From Myxococcales bacterium (lineage in GTDB: Bacteria; Myxococcota_A; Polyangia; Palsa-1104): 58,736 bases of DNA. Below the pieces are notes generated by a model. It was given only the letters and a program-made list of their open reading frames with translations, was not told where the DNA came from and searched no databases. Below, piece by piece: positions 44,016 to 53,599 of the stretch (its first letter is position 1; every line of letters begins with the position of its first letter). Where the stretch lies: assembly GCA_028287105.1 (NCBI GenBank), contig JAQBQH010000337.1:1-58736 (forward strand), written 5' to 3'. Position numbers and translations under genes: made by a program.

Positions 44016-45602
44016 CTCGGCGCGATACGCCGCCGCCGCCGCCGCGTCTCCCGCCTGAGCCGCCGCCTTCGACGCCCACAGGAGCACGCGTGCCCGCCGC
44101 GGATGCAGCTCGAGCGCCCGCCGGAACGTGGCCAGCGCCTCCGGCGCGCGCCGGTTGGCCAGCAGCACCTCGCCCAGCCGCTCGCGCGCGGTCACGCCGT
44201 AGACCGGCCCCGACGGCGGCTCTCGCTCCTCGAGCTGCACCGACGCGCGCAGCTTGGTCAGCGCGTCCTCGACTTTGCCGAGCTGCGCCGCGCGCCGCCC
44301 GCGCAGCTCCAGCTCCGACTGGCGCAGCCCGTCGCGCCAGGCGGCGTCGGGAATCTTGGTCTGAATGTCGGCCAGCGTCGCGGCCGCCTTGTTCACGCCC
44401 TCGAGATCCTTCTTCGCCAGCGCCAGGAGCCCGCGCGCGTAGGCGTGCACGCCCTGCTCGAGGCGCGCGATCCGCTGCGCGGACGCGACCTCTGCCGGCG
44501 AGTGGCAGCCGCCCACGGCCGACGTCTCCGTCGAGGGCGGCTCCGGCTTGGCCAGCGGCGCCAGCAGCGCCTCGACCCGCTCGATGGCGTCGGTGCTGAC
44601 CGCGTTGTCGACCGCGAGGGACGCGTAGGTCAGCCGCACCATGGCGCGCTGGTTCTTGGCGTTGTCGAGATCGGACTTGGCGAGCGCCAGCACCTCGTCG
44701 GCGCGCTTGTAACGCCCCTGCTCGATGGCGATCTTCTGCAGCCACTGGAGGCTGTGATAGTCGTGAAAGGTCACGTCGCCGCCCTTGCGCTTGACCCACG
44801 CGTCCGACGCCGCCCACGACGACTCGTTCGACGCGGCCGCTTCGTTCCACATCCCGAGCTGCACGAAGATGTGCGACGGCATGTGGCGCGCGTGGTGCGC
44901 TTCGGGCGCGATCTGCGCGTAGCGCCGCGCCGCCGGCAGCGCCAGCACTGCGTGGTCGGGATCGTCGAACGCGTGGATGATGTAGTGCGCCGCGCCCGGA
45001 TGGTCGGGATTGCGCGACAGCACCTCGAGCCCGATGGCGCCCGCTTCCGCCTGCAGCTTGAACCCCGGCGTCTTGCGTCCGACCGAGCCGAGCAGCGCCA
45101 CCGCGTACAGCGTCGCCGCCTCGTCGTCGTCGGGATAGCGCACGTGCAGCGCGCGCATGGCGTCGGCGTAGCGCTTCCAGCGCGCCTCGCGCGGCGCCTC
45201 GCCGAGGAGCTCCCGCGCGGCGTCGATGTACATCTTCTCGCGACCGGTGACGTTGAGCGCCGCCGGCAGCTTGTCGAGCGCCGCCTTCGATTTGACGACG
45301 TCCTCCTGCTCCCAGATCGGATGATAGTAGGTGAGCGCCTCGCCCCAGTAGCCCATCGCGAACTCGGGCGCCGCCTTGGTGGCGGCCTGGAACTCGTCGC
45401 GCGCCTCTTCGTACCAGAACGAATGCAGCGCCAGGAGCCCGCGCTGAAAATGTTTCTGCGCCACCTCCGGTCCGGTCACCGGGAAAGTGACTCGCCCGAG
45501 CTGCGGTGCCGTCGCTGGCGGCGTCGGAGCCGGCGCGGCCACGGTCTTGGCCGCGGCGGGAGTAGAAGCTGCGAGGAGCGCGAGCGCGAAGAGGGGCCGC
45601 AT
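43956..45602 (-). CDS. Exported TPR-repeat protein
   Basis: A 548-residue protein with a cleavable signal peptide (LFALALLAASTPAAA) and an Ala/Pro linker. It then matches a widespread TPR family marked by HSFWYEEARDEFQAATKAAPEFAMGYWGEAL, by HPGAAHYIIHAFDDPDHA and by HARHMPSHIFVQLGMWNEA. The biochemical function of this family is unknown; conserved His residues suggest metal binding. A second set of TPR-like helices lies near the C-terminus. It starts from its own promoter (TACAAT 7 nt upstream), 30 nt after the AMIN-like gene's stop. Confidence 0.82.
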   Translation of the reverse strand: MRPLFALALLAASTPAAAKTVAAPAPTPPATAPQLGRVTFPVTGPEVAQKHFQRGLLALHSFWYEEARDEFQAATKAAPEFAMGYWGEALTYYHPIWEQEDVVKSKAALDKLPAALNVTGREKMYIDAARELLGEAPREARWKRYADAMRALHVRYPDDDEAATLYAVALLGSVGRKTPGFKLQAEAGAIGLEVLSRNPDHPGAAHYIIHAFDDPDHAVLALPAARRYAQIAPEAHHARHMPSHIFVQLGMWNEAAASNESSWAASDAWVKRKGGDVTFHDYHSLQWLQKIAIEQGRYKRADEVLALAKSDLDNAKNQRAMVRLTYASLAVDNAVSTDAIERVEALLAPLAKPEPPSTETSAVGGCHSPAEVASAQRIARLEQGVHAYARGLLALAKKDLEGVNKAAATLADIQTKIPDAAWRDGLRQSELELRGRRAAQLGKVEDALTKLRASVQLEEREPPSGPVYGVTARERLGEVLLANRRAPEALATFRRALELHPRRARVLLWASKAAAQAGDAAAAAAYRAELGQVWAGGDEAQRRLVDAK

Positions 45603-45609
45603 GGGCGCG

Positions 45610-45615
45610 ATTGTA
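45610..45615 (-). promoter_or_regulatory. -10 element of the TPR gene
   Basis: TACAAT on the minus strand ends 7 nt before ATG 45602; no Shine-Dalgarno, so leaderless. Confidence 0.5.
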
Positions 45616-45632
45616 CCCCGCCGCGAATTCGA

Positions 45633-46247
45633 TTACTTGGTCGGAAGCTCGATGACCAGCATGCGGAATCCGCCGGCCGCGTCCTCGACCCGCTCGTGAT
45701 GCTGCGGGCGCTCGCCGCCGCGGGTCTTGATGGTCACGCGCACGTCCTTGCCGCGCGACGCCGTCGAGACTTCCTTGACGCCCGTCTCGAACGCGGTGAC
45801 GTCGAGGGCGCGGCGATTGTTGCGCAAGGGGACGATGGTGTTCTTCAAGGTCACGACCACCTCGCCCGGTCCATCGGCGACGTGGTACTCGGGCGCGGCG
45901 GTCAGCTCGAGGAAGACCGTCGGGACGCCGTCCTTGACCTGAAATCCAGGCCAGGTCATCCGCTGCGGACCCTTCTTGAGCGGCAGGCGCGGCGGATGCG
46001 GCGGCAGCGCCTGCGCGCCCGGTGCCACACCCTTGTAGGCGCCCTCGGCGTTGCCCTTGCCGCTCACGTCGAGGTTGCCGTGCTCTTCGACGCTGCCCTC
46101 GCTGTCGGCCTTGCTCGCCGGCATGGCGCCCTTGGCCGGCCGCTTCGCCGCGTCGTTCGCGATCGGCGGTCTCTCTTCGTCATCCGCCTGCTGCGCGAGC
46201 GCGCTGGTCGAGGCGAGCATGAGGCAGGCGTACACGAGCCGGCGCAT
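45633..46247 (-). CDS. Exported AMIN-domain-like protein
   Basis: A 204-residue protein with a signal peptide cleaved after SALA (about 18), then a low-complexity acidic/Pro-rich spacer of about 70 residues. The C-terminal domain, about 95-204, has the AMIN strand pattern: PTVFLELTAAPEYHVADGPGEVVVTLKNT, then RALDVTAFETGVKEVSTASRG and GGFRMLVIELP. AMIN domains target amidases and secretins to peptidoglycan or the septum. A stand-alone AMIN protein may help position an envelope machine. It has its own promoter inside the folC tail region. Confidence 0.7.
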   Translation of the reverse strand: MRRLVYACLMLASTSALAQQADDEERPPIANDAAKRPAKGAMPASKADSEGSVEEHGNLDVSGKGNAEGAYKGVAPGAQALPPHPPRLPLKKGPQRMTWPGFQVKDGVPTVFLELTAAPEYHVADGPGEVVVTLKNTIVPLRNNRRALDVTAFETGVKEVSTASRGKDVRVTIKTRGGERPQHHERVEDAAGGFRMLVIELPTK

Positions 46248-46253
46248 GGTTCG

Positions 46254-46282
46254 AGGATACGCGCGCGCCGTCGGCGCTACAA
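46254..46282 (-). promoter_or_regulatory. Promoter of the AMIN-like gene
   Basis: On the minus strand TTGTAG (46277-46282), 17-nt spacer, TATCCT (46254-46259). The -10 ends 6 nt before ATG 46247, so transcription should start at the ATG. The -35 includes the folC stop codon. Confidence 0.6.
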
Positions 46283-47469
46283 CTTTTGCCCGACGGGATC
46301 CTGCACCGGCGTCGGGTCCGCCGCGTCTCCGAGGACGAGGCGGCGCGCTTCGCCGACGAGGAAAATCGAGCCCGCGATGACCGTCCGATCGGCGCCCGCC
46401 AGCGCCAGCGCCGCCGCCAGATCGGGCGCGCTCTCGGCGCCCGGCACCAGCGTCGCCAGCGCCGCCGGGGCGAGCGCCCGCGACGACGGCGGCGCGGTCA
46501 CGATCACCCGCGACGCGCGCGGCGCCAGCGCCGCCACGATGGCGCGCGCATCCTTGTCACCGACGAGGCCGAGGATGAGCGTCCACTCGCCCTCGGGCCA
46601 GGCCGCCGCCAGCGCGCGCGCGCCCTCTTCGTTGTGCGCGGCGTCGACCAGCACCGACGGCGTGAGCCGCTCGAGCCGCCCCGGCCAGCGCACCGTCGCC
46701 AGCGCGGTGGCGATCGCGCCCTGGCCGACGCCGAGGAGCTCGAGCGCCCGCCGCGCCAGGGCGCCGTTCCGTCGCTGATGCGCTCCGCGGAGCGCCAGCG
46801 GCGGCAGCGCCGCGTCGTCGAAGTCGCGCCCGAAGCGCTCGCCGCGCGCGCCCACCCGCAAGATCTCGGCCTCGAGCACCGCCGCCGGCCCCGCCTCGTC
46901 GCAGGCCCACAACGCCGGCACGCCCGCCTTGAAGATCCCCGCCTTCTCCCGCGCAATGGCCTCGACGGTATCGCCGAGCACCTCCATGTGATCGCGTCCG
47001 ATGCTCGTCACGATCGTGGCCAGCGGCCGCGCGATGACGTTGGTGGCATCGAGCCGCCCGCCCATCCCGGCCTCGAGCACCGCGACCTCGACGCCCTCCT
47101 CGGCGAACGCGAGCAGCGCCATCACCGTCGCGATCTCGAAGAACGTGAACTCGCCAGGGACGGCAAACAGCCGCTCGGCCAGCGCCGCCGCGCGCTCGCC
47201 CGCCAGCTCCTCGCCGTCCACGCGGATGCGCTCGGTGAAGCGCGACAGATGCGGCGACGTATACAGCCCCGTGCGCCGCCCGCTCGCCCGCAGCCCCGCT
47301 TCGATCATCGCCGCCGTCGAGCCCTTGCCGTTGGTCCCGGCGAGGTGGACGACCGCGAGCCGCTCGTGCGGATCGCCGACGGCATGGAGCAGCGCACGCA
47401 CCGCCTCCAGCCCCGGGCGCATGCCGAACCGCTGCAGCGCCTGCAAGCGCCGCAGCATCTCCAGATAGG

Positions 47470-47473
<4 letters not shown>
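46277..47473 (-). CDS. folC: Bifunctional folylpolyglutamate / dihydrofolate synthase
   Basis: A 398-residue Mur-ligase-type enzyme that adds glutamate to folates. The P-loop AGTNGKGST lies at 45-53, LYTSPHLSRFTERI near 70-83, and the catalytic/Mg Glu region EAGMGGRLDATNV near 135. The C-terminal domain has LVDAAHNEEGARAL. Start and order (accD then folC) follow the arrangement seen in many bacteria. The ATG overlaps the accD stop by 4 nt. It is the last gene of a seven-gene operon from 52072. Confidence 0.94.
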
Positions 47474-48345
<872 letters not shown>

Positions 48346-48347
48346 GA

Positions 48348-49019
48348 CTAGCTCCCGAACCGCTCTTTCATCTCGAGGAACTCCAGAAACTCGGCGAGCT
48401 TGCCCACTTCGGCGATGAAGATCGAGCCCGGCTGCTTGTCGATGAGCCGCGCCTTCTCCAGCCTCTCGAGCCCGTCGACGACATCCTTCGGCGTCGCAGC
48501 GACGGTCTCGGCCAGCTCGTCGATCGAGATGTCGATGCGCACGCCCGGCCCGTCCGACTGCCCGCGCGAATCGGCGAGCACGCGCAGTTGATGGACGATG
48601 CGATGGTTGAGATCCTGCTTGAGCAGCGTCTCGACCTGCGAGTTGGCCTGCGCCAGCCGCGCCGCCAGCTTCTTGATCATGCGGATCGCGATCTCGGCGT
48701 TGCCGCGGATCATCGCCTCGAACGTGCGCGCGTCGAGGACGAGCAGGTGCGAATCCTCGAGCGCCGTCGCGGTGGCCGAGCGCGGATGCTTATTGATGAT
48801 GGCCATCTCGCCGAAGAACTCGCCCGCCGGCAGCGTCGCCAGGTGCGCCTCCTTGCCGCGCACGCGCCGCGTCAGCTCGATGCGGCCGCTCTGGATGACG
48901 TACATGTGCTTGCCCGGATCGCCCTCGCGAAACAGCACCGTGCCGGCCGTGTAGTTCTCGCCGAAGCGCTCGAACATGCCGGTGGGCGTCGGACGGTTGG
49001 GGTCCTTCGGGGAGCTCAC
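48348..49019 (-). CDS. Cyclic-nucleotide-binding (Crp/Fnr-type) regulator
   Basis: A 223-residue protein. A cNMP-binding beta roll spans about 20-125: LFREGDPGKHMYVIQSGRIEL, then PAGEFFGEMAIINKHPRSATATAL, the phosphate-binding cassette with the expected Glu (FGEMA) and Arg (HPRSAT). A connecting helix and a C-terminal winged-helix-like segment follow (IDISIDELAETVAATPKDVVDGLERLEKARLI). It may sense cAMP or a related nucleotide. The GTG start overlaps the upstream DUF2064 stop by 4 nt. Its place directly before accD suggests a link to fatty-acid synthesis, though this is only positional. Confidence 0.82.
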   Translation of the reverse strand: MSSPKDPNRPTPTGMFERFGENYTAGTVLFREGDPGKHMYVIQSGRIELTRRVRGKEAHLATLPAGEFFGEMAIINKHPRSATATALEDSHLLVLDARTFEAMIRGNAEIAIRMIKKLAARLAQANSQVETLLKQDLNHRIVHQLRVLADSRGQSDGPGVRIDISIDELAETVAATPKDVVDGLERLEKARLIDKQPGSIFIAEVGKLAEFLEFLEMKERFGS

Positions 49020-49669
49020 GCCGTCGATCCTAACACGCGGCGGGTTGCCGGCGCCACCGACGGGGGAAGCTCGCCGAGATGGACGCGCAGGCGCGCCAGG
49101 TCCTCGACCGAATCGACGTCGTACCAGGTCGGCAGCACGACGTGCGCGAGCTCCGTGCGCGCGGCCAGACGCGCCAGCGTCGTCGGCAGGACGTCGGGCG
49201 TCGACCAGCGCATGTCGTCGAAGAGCCCGGGAACCGGAGTGCGCGCGCCGATGGCGTAGTAGCCGCCGTCCTCCGACGGGCCGACCACGACGTCGGACTC
49301 CATGAGCGCGTCGAGCGCCTGATGGAGGTGCGCGCGCGGCAAGCTCGGCGCATCCGATCCGACGATGATGACCGGCCCGCGCTCGACGTGCGCGGCGATG
49401 GCGCGCGCCATCTTGGCACCGAGATCGCCGTCGCCCTGCTCGATGAGCTCGAGCCGCTGCGACTTGGCCAACCGCTCGAGGTGCGGATGGTCGAGCCCGC
49501 CGTGCACCGCCAGGACCCGGCGCGCGCCCAGCCCCTGCGTCAGCGTGCAGGTGTCGTCGAGGAACGCCTCGTAGAGCGCCAGCGCCTGCTCGGCGCCGAT
49601 GACGCGACCGATGCGCGTCTTGACCTCGCCGACCAGCGGCGCGCGCGCGAAGATGACGATCGTGCTCAT
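49016..49669 (-). CDS. DUF2064 / TIGR04282-type glycosyltransferase-like protein
   Basis: A 217-residue GT-A-like protein: IVIFARAPLVGEVKTRIG at the start, QGDGDLGAKMARAIAAH, then IIVGSDAPSLP and GPSEDGGYYAIG, and a C-terminal YDVDSVEDLARL. Members pair with GT2 proteins and are found in arsenosugar or unknown glycosylation clusters; nucleotidyl transfer is also possible. It overlaps the upstream GT2 by 4 nt (ATGA), as in many genomes where the two genes are adjacent. Confidence 0.82.
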   Translation of the reverse strand: MSTIVIFARAPLVGEVKTRIGRVIGAEQALALYEAFLDDTCTLTQGLGARRVLAVHGGLDHPHLERLAKSQRLELIEQGDGDLGAKMARAIAAHVERGPVIIVGSDAPSLPRAHLHQALDALMESDVVVGPSEDGGYYAIGARTPVPGLFDDMRWSTPDVLPTTLARLAARTELAHVVLPTWYDVDSVEDLARLRVHLGELPPSVAPATRRVLGSTA

Positions 49670-50361
49670 CGCGACGTCGCGTGGCGCAAGATGGTGAACA
49701 AGATCTTGTAGGTCGCGCCCACGGTCCCCTTGATCGTCGACGAGATCTTGCTGCGCCCGCCGACGCGCCGGCGATAGCTGACCGGGACCTCGGCGATGCG
49801 CAGCCCGCCGCGCGCCGCCTTGACCTGCATCTCGACGGTCCAGCCGTACCCCATGTCGCTCATCCCGAGCGCCACCAGCGCCGGCAGGCGAATCGCGCGA
49901 AAGGGACCGAGGTCGGTGTAGCGCTGCCCGTAGATGGCGCGGATCATCGACGTGGCCACGCGGTTGCCGACCCGCTGCTGAATGGCGAGCGCGCCCGCCT
50001 CCGCCTGTCCGAGCGTGCGCGAGCCGATCACGAGGTCGGCGGTGCCGGCGCGCACCGGCTCGAGCAGCCACGGCAGCTCCGAAGGCTCGTCGGCGTAGTC
50101 ACCGTCGAGGAACACGACCACGTCGGGCGGCCGCGCCAGCGCCGTCACCTCGATGACCCCGCGCAGGCAGGCCGCGCCGTAGCCGCGCTGCGACTCCGAC
50201 AAGAGCTGCGCCCCGCCCTGCAGCGCCACCTTGGCCGTCGCGTCCGACGAGCCGTTGTCGATGACATAGATCGAGCGGACATGGTCGCGCGGGATCGCCT
50301 TCAACACCAGCGGCAGCGACTCTTCTTCGTTGAGCGCCGGGATGAGTACGTCGACGATCAT
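49666..50361 (-). CDS. GT2-family glycosyltransferase (DPM1-like)
   Basis: A 231-residue glycosyltransferase: DVLIPALNEEESLPL, DNGSSDAT near 36, the metal-binding FLDGDYADEP near 88, GSRTLGQAE, GQRYTDLGPFRAI and VSYRRRVGGRSKIS. The pattern is that of polyprenyl-phosphate sugar transferases, without a membrane domain. It starts one base after the RMD1-type stop and runs into the DUF2064 gene, so the three should be made together. The acceptor and sugar are unknown. Confidence 0.85.
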   Translation of the reverse strand: MIVDVLIPALNEEESLPLVLKAIPRDHVRSIYVIDNGSSDATAKVALQGGAQLLSESQRGYGAACLRGVIEVTALARPPDVVVFLDGDYADEPSELPWLLEPVRAGTADLVIGSRTLGQAEAGALAIQQRVGNRVATSMIRAIYGQRYTDLGPFRAIRLPALVALGMSDMGYGWTVEMQVKAARGGLRIAEVPVSYRRRVGGRSKISSTIKGTVGATYKILFTILRHATSR

Positions 50362-50362
50362 C

Positions 50363-51160
50363 TCAGTGTCCGGAGCTGGCCAGGATCTGCCACACCATGA
50401 TCGCCATCTCGCCCGCGATCAAGATCGCCACGGCAAACTCCAGCACCAGCGTCGAGCGCGAGCGCGCCAGCTCGACCAGCAGCACCAGGTTGTCCTGGAA
50501 CATGCGCAGCTTCGCGTCGAGCGCGCGATAGCGGTCGTCGAGCTCCAACATCTTGCGCAGGCTTATCCATAGGCGGTCGAGCTGCTCGTTCTCCCAAGTC
50601 GCGTCCGGCTTGTCAAACAGCGCCAGCGTCGAAATGATGTCATTGCGCGTGGCGATGCACAGACCGATGAACTGCAGCGTCGGCCTGACCCGCCCGGGAA
50701 CGCGCCCGGCGGAGCGCAGCTCGGCGGCGATGCGATCGGTCTCCTTCTCGATCTCGTCGACGTCGTCGGAGTAGTAGTCCATCGCCACCGACTGCGCCAT
50801 CACCTCGGCCACGATCTCGACCGCGCCCAGGGTCAGCTCCGGCAGGATGACGCGATCGAAGCGCACCTCCATGGGCTTGTCGGGCTGGACCTCGATGGTG
50901 AAGCTCTCGGTGAGCGGCGGATGCGGCTCGCCCGTCAGCTTGGCCGCCACCGCGTCGACGAGCCGCGTCGACTCGGCCGGCGAGACGTTGACGAAGACGA
51001 GCGAGCCGAAGTCGTAGGCCAGCGCCCAGCGATCCGCGCCCATGGTCGCCAGGAGCCGATCCTTCTCCACGCGCGCCTCGCCGGCGCCGAAGAGCGGCAC
51101 CACGTCGCGCAGCTTCAACGTCGAGGCGAAGCCGTACGCCAGGATGGAGATGGTCGCCAT
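50363..51160 (-). CDS. RMD1/DUF155-family protein with C-terminal membrane anchor
   Basis: A 265-residue protein of the RMD1 family, best known from yeast mitochondria (Rmd1, Rmd8, Sad1-interacting factors) and also present in bacteria. It has an N-terminal alpha/beta domain (ALAYDFGSLVFVNVSP), then a charged helical region, then RYRALDAKLRMFQDNLVLLVELARSRS and a single C-terminal transmembrane helix (FAVAILIAGEMAIMVWQIL). This topology is typical. The molecular role in bacteria is unknown. It sits between an XRE-type regulator and two glycosyltransferases. Confidence 0.82.
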   Translation of the reverse strand: MATISILAYGFASTLKLRDVVPLFGAGEARVEKDRLLATMGADRWALAYDFGSLVFVNVSPAESTRLVDAVAAKLTGEPHPPLTESFTIEVQPDKPMEVRFDRVILPELTLGAVEIVAEVMAQSVAMDYYSDDVDEIEKETDRIAAELRSAGRVPGRVRPTLQFIGLCIATRNDIISTLALFDKPDATWENEQLDRLWISLRKMLELDDRYRALDAKLRMFQDNLVLLVELARSRSTLVLEFAVAILIAGEMAIMVWQILASSGH

Positions 51161-51172
51161 GTGAGACCCGGT

Positions 51173-52072
51173 CTACGCGCGCGGTAGGAGGGCTTGCAGG
51201 CGCGCGATCGGCTGCCAGTCGCCGCCCGTCGGATACGACGGCTGCCACGGCGCCAGCGGCGCCCACGCCTGTCCGGTCGCACGACGGAGCGCGAGCTGTT
51301 TTCCGCGCTTGTTGCGCACCAGCACCACGTCACCCGGTTTGGGCGCCGCGTCGACGACGAACGCGAGCAGCGTGCCGCGCGGCCACGCCTCGCCGAGCGA
51401 CGAGTCGCCCAACTTTATCGCCAGGTGCGGCGTCGTGCCGATGCGCTCGAGATCGCCGCCGAAGCGCTCGCCCGACTTGCCTTCGAACGTCAGCGTCGGC
51501 CCCTGCACCAGCGACGCGGTGAGCGCCCCGAGCGCCGCGCCGACGGGATCCTTGGACTCTTTTTGCGAGCGCAGCCCCGGCATGTCCTGCGGGCGAACGC
51601 CGAGCACGCGCGCCAGCAGCACCACGTGATCGTAGACCAGTCGATGCTGGCCGTTGGTGCCCTCGAAGCGCATGAGCTCCGACTCGTCGATGCCGCTCAG
51701 CTTGGCGACCTGAGCGATCGACAGCCCGATCTGCTCGCGCTTGCGCTGAAAGATGCGCATCAGCGTCGGCGACAGGCGGCGCGACGACGACGGCTTCTGC
51801 GGACGATCGCCACGATAGATCGTAGGGTCGTCGACCTCGCCGTCCTCGTCGTCGTCCCCTTCGAAGGTCAGGAGCTCGGCCGATACGGTGTCGTGCGGGT
51901 CGGCCGGCGCCTCGATCTTCGGCCCATCGACATTGGTGCTCTCGCCGTGGCGCGCCGAATCTACGTGGCTGCGAATCTTGGGGCCGTCGATCGAGGTCGG
52001 CCCATCGTCCCCCTGATTGGGCGATGAAGGTCCCCGCTTGCCACCGCGCCGATCATCCGTCACTCGACTCAC
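51173..52072 (-). CDS. XRE-type helix-turn-helix protein with acidic N-terminal tail
   Basis: A 299-residue protein in three parts. Residues 1-100 are disordered and acidic, with two similar motifs TSIDGPKI (26-33) and TNVDGPKI (46-53). Residues about 104-165 form a HTH_3-type domain (REQIGLSIAQVAKLSGIDESELMRFE, then HVVLLARVLGVRPQDM). The C-terminal part (WPRGTLLAFVVDAAPKPGDVVLVRNKRGKQLALRR) resembles the S24/LexA peptidase fold, but I see no clear catalytic Ser/Lys pair. It heads the operon through folC and diverges from nuoA. The GTG lies 6 nt after a TACTCT -10. It may regulate its own operon and perhaps nuo. Confidence 0.75.
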   Translation of the reverse strand: MSRVTDDRRGGKRGPSSPNQGDDGPTSIDGPKIRSHVDSARHGESTNVDGPKIEAPADPHDTVSAELLTFEGDDDEDGEVDDPTIYRGDRPQKPSSSRRLSPTLMRIFQRKREQIGLSIAQVAKLSGIDESELMRFEGTNGQHRLVYDHVVLLARVLGVRPQDMPGLRSQKESKDPVGAALGALTASLVQGPTLTFEGKSGERFGGDLERIGTTPHLAIKLGDSSLGEAWPRGTLLAFVVDAAPKPGDVVLVRNKRGKQLALRRATGQAWAPLAPWQPSYPTGGDWQPIARLQALLPRA

Positions 52073-52078
52073 GCATCA

Positions 52079-52108
52079 AGAGTAAGCGCCCCCACGCCTT
52101 CCAATCAA
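52079..52108 (-). promoter_or_regulatory. Promoter of the XRE-to-folC operon
   Basis: On the minus strand TTGATT (52103-52108), 18-nt spacer, TACTCT (52079-52084), the latter ending 6 nt before GTG 52072. The message should be leaderless. Confidence 0.55.
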
Positions 52109-52142
52109 CAGCCAACTCCAAACCCGCAACCTCTTTCTAGGT

Positions 52143-52171
52143 TTGACACGTTCCCACCTCCTATCTATATT
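52143..52171 (+). promoter_or_regulatory. Promoter of the nuo operon
   Basis: TTGACA (52143-52148), 17-nt spacer, TATATT (52166-52171), near consensus. The -10 ends 8 nt before ATG 52180 and there is no Shine-Dalgarno, so nuoA should be leaderless or have a 1-2 nt leader. Confidence 0.75.
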
Positions 52172-52179
52172 CCCGCGCG

Positions 52180-52581
52180 ATGGCCGTCTCCTACAGCCCG
52201 ATCCTGGTCGCTATCCTGTTCGCCGTCGGTTTTGGTCTGGTCTTTCTCGCGCTGGCCATGTTCATGGGGCCCAAGCACGAGACGGCCGAAAAGCTCGCGC
52301 CCTTCGAGTGCGGCTCCGAGCCCATCGGCTCGCCGCGCGTGCGCTTCTCGGTCAAGTTCTACCAGGTCGCGATCCTCTTTCTGGTGTTCGACATCGAAAC
52401 GGCTTTCCTGTATCCGTGGGCGGTCTTATATCGAAAGCTGTCCTGCACGGGCGCGATGTACGGCCTGGTCTGCAGCGGCAACGTCACCTTCTTCGGCCTG
52501 ACCGAAATGGTCGTATTCCTGGCCATCCTCGTGGTGGGGCTGGCGTACGTCTGGAGAAAAAAGGCAATCGGATGGGGTTAG
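52180..52581 (+). CDS. nuoA: NADH-quinone oxidoreductase subunit A
   Basis: A 133-residue membrane subunit of complex I with three transmembrane helices. The conserved loop FECGSEPIGSPRVRFSVKFYQVAILFLVFDIETAF carries the Asp/Glu residues at the quinone-module interface, including the conserved Cys. It lies first in the operon behind a strong promoter and overlaps nuoB by 10 nt. Confidence 0.95.
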   Translation: MAVSYSPILVAILFAVGFGLVFLALAMFMGPKHETAEKLAPFECGSEPIGSPRVRFSVKFYQVAILFLVFDIETAFLYPWAVLYRKLSCTGAMYGLVCSGNVTFFGLTEMVVFLAILVVGLAYVWRKKAIGWG

Positions 52582-53093
52582 AATTCTATACGTCCCGCCT
52601 CGCGGACGCGGTCAACTGGGCGCGCAAGTACTCGCTCTTCCAATATCCGTTCGTCACCGCCTGCTGCGGCATGGAGTTCATGTCGGTGTGGGCGCCGAAG
52701 TATGACGTGGCGCGATTCGGAGCCGAGTTCCCCCGCTTCTCGCCGCGACAGGCGGACCTTCTGATGATCGTCGGCACCATCACCGAGCGTCAGGGGCCGG
52801 TGCTCCGCCGCATCTACGAGCAGATGTGCGAGCCGAAGTGGACGGTCGCGTTCGGCGTCTGCGCCTCGACGGGCGGCTTCTACCAGAACTACTCGACGAT
52901 GCCCGGCGCCGATCAGTGCATCCCCATCGACGTCTACATCCCCGGCTGCCCGCCGCGCCCGGAGCAGGTCCTCGACGGGCTCATCATGCTGCAGGACAAG
53001 ATCCAGGAGAAGCGCGGCTTCGTGCAGCTGCGCGAGAAGCGCGAGCACGACGCCGTCCTGCAGGCCACGGGCAAGCTCAAGGTGATCCCCTAA
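52572..53093 (+). CDS. nuoB: NADH-quinone oxidoreductase subunit B
   Basis: A 173-residue peripheral subunit carrying the terminal [4Fe-4S] cluster N2. The tandem cysteines are at 31-32 (CCGME), with Cys97 (GVCAST) and Cys126 (PGCPPRPE). ATG 52572 lies within the 3' end of nuoA, and the stop overlaps nuoC by one base. A C-terminal charged extension is normal for this group. Confidence 0.96.
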   Translation: MGLEFYTSRLADAVNWARKYSLFQYPFVTACCGMEFMSVWAPKYDVARFGAEFPRFSPRQADLLMIVGTITERQGPVLRRIYEQMCEPKWTVAFGVCASTGGFYQNYSTMPGADQCIPIDVYIPGCPPRPEQVLDGLIMLQDKIQEKRGFVQLREKREHDAVLQATGKLKVIP

Positions 53094-53593
53094 TGTCGAT
53101 CGAAGCGCTCGCCCGCGCCAAAGAGATCCTGGGCCCGGCGGTGGTCTCGACCCATTCGTATCGCGGTGACGACACCGTCGTCGTCAAGCCGGAGGGCTTC
53201 CTCGAGTCGATGCGCATCTTGCGCGACGACCCCGAGGTGGCGATGAACTTCTTGAGCGACATGACCGCGGTCGACTACTTCGGGCGCGAGCCGCGCTTCG
53301 AGGTCGTCTATCACCTGCGCTCGTTCAAGACCGGCGCGCGCTTGCGCGTCAAGTCGCAGCTCGACGAGCCGGAGGACGGCTCCAACCCGGTGATCGACTC
53401 CGTCTCGTCCTTGTGGGCGTCGGCGAACTGGAACGAGCGCGAAGCGTGGGATCTCTACGGCATCAAGTTCCGTGGCCATCCCGATCTGCGCCGCATCCTC
53501 ATGTACGAGGAGTTCATCGGCCATCCGCTGCGCAAGGACTATCCCAAAGAGAAGCGCCAGCCCCTGATCCGCCGTCCACCGGACGAGGTCTAA
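53093..53593 (+). CDS. nuoC: NADH-quinone oxidoreductase subunit C
   Basis: A 166-residue peripheral-arm subunit that scaffolds NuoD. Conserved features are [10 protein letters not shown] and, near the C-terminus, the signature [26 protein letters not shown], then HPLRKDYP. It is a separate subunit rather than the NuoCD fusion of E. coli. It is coupled to nuoB by a TAATG overlap and followed by nuoD after 6 nt. Confidence 0.95.
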   Translation: MSIEALARAKEILGPAVVSTHSYRGDDTVVVKPEGFLESMRILRDDPEVAMNFLSDMTAVDYFGREPRFEVVYHLRSFKTGARLRVKSQLDEPEDGSNPVIDSVSSLWASANWNEREAWDLYGIKFRGHPDLRRILMYEEFIGHPLRKDYPKEKRQPLIRRPPDEV

Positions 53594-53599
53594 GCGACA

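Noticed and set aside
44103-46778. An 891-codon open frame antisense to the TPR and AMIN-like genes
   Set aside because: No recognisable domain, Arg-rich composition, and it spans two genes that each have their own signal peptide and promoter.
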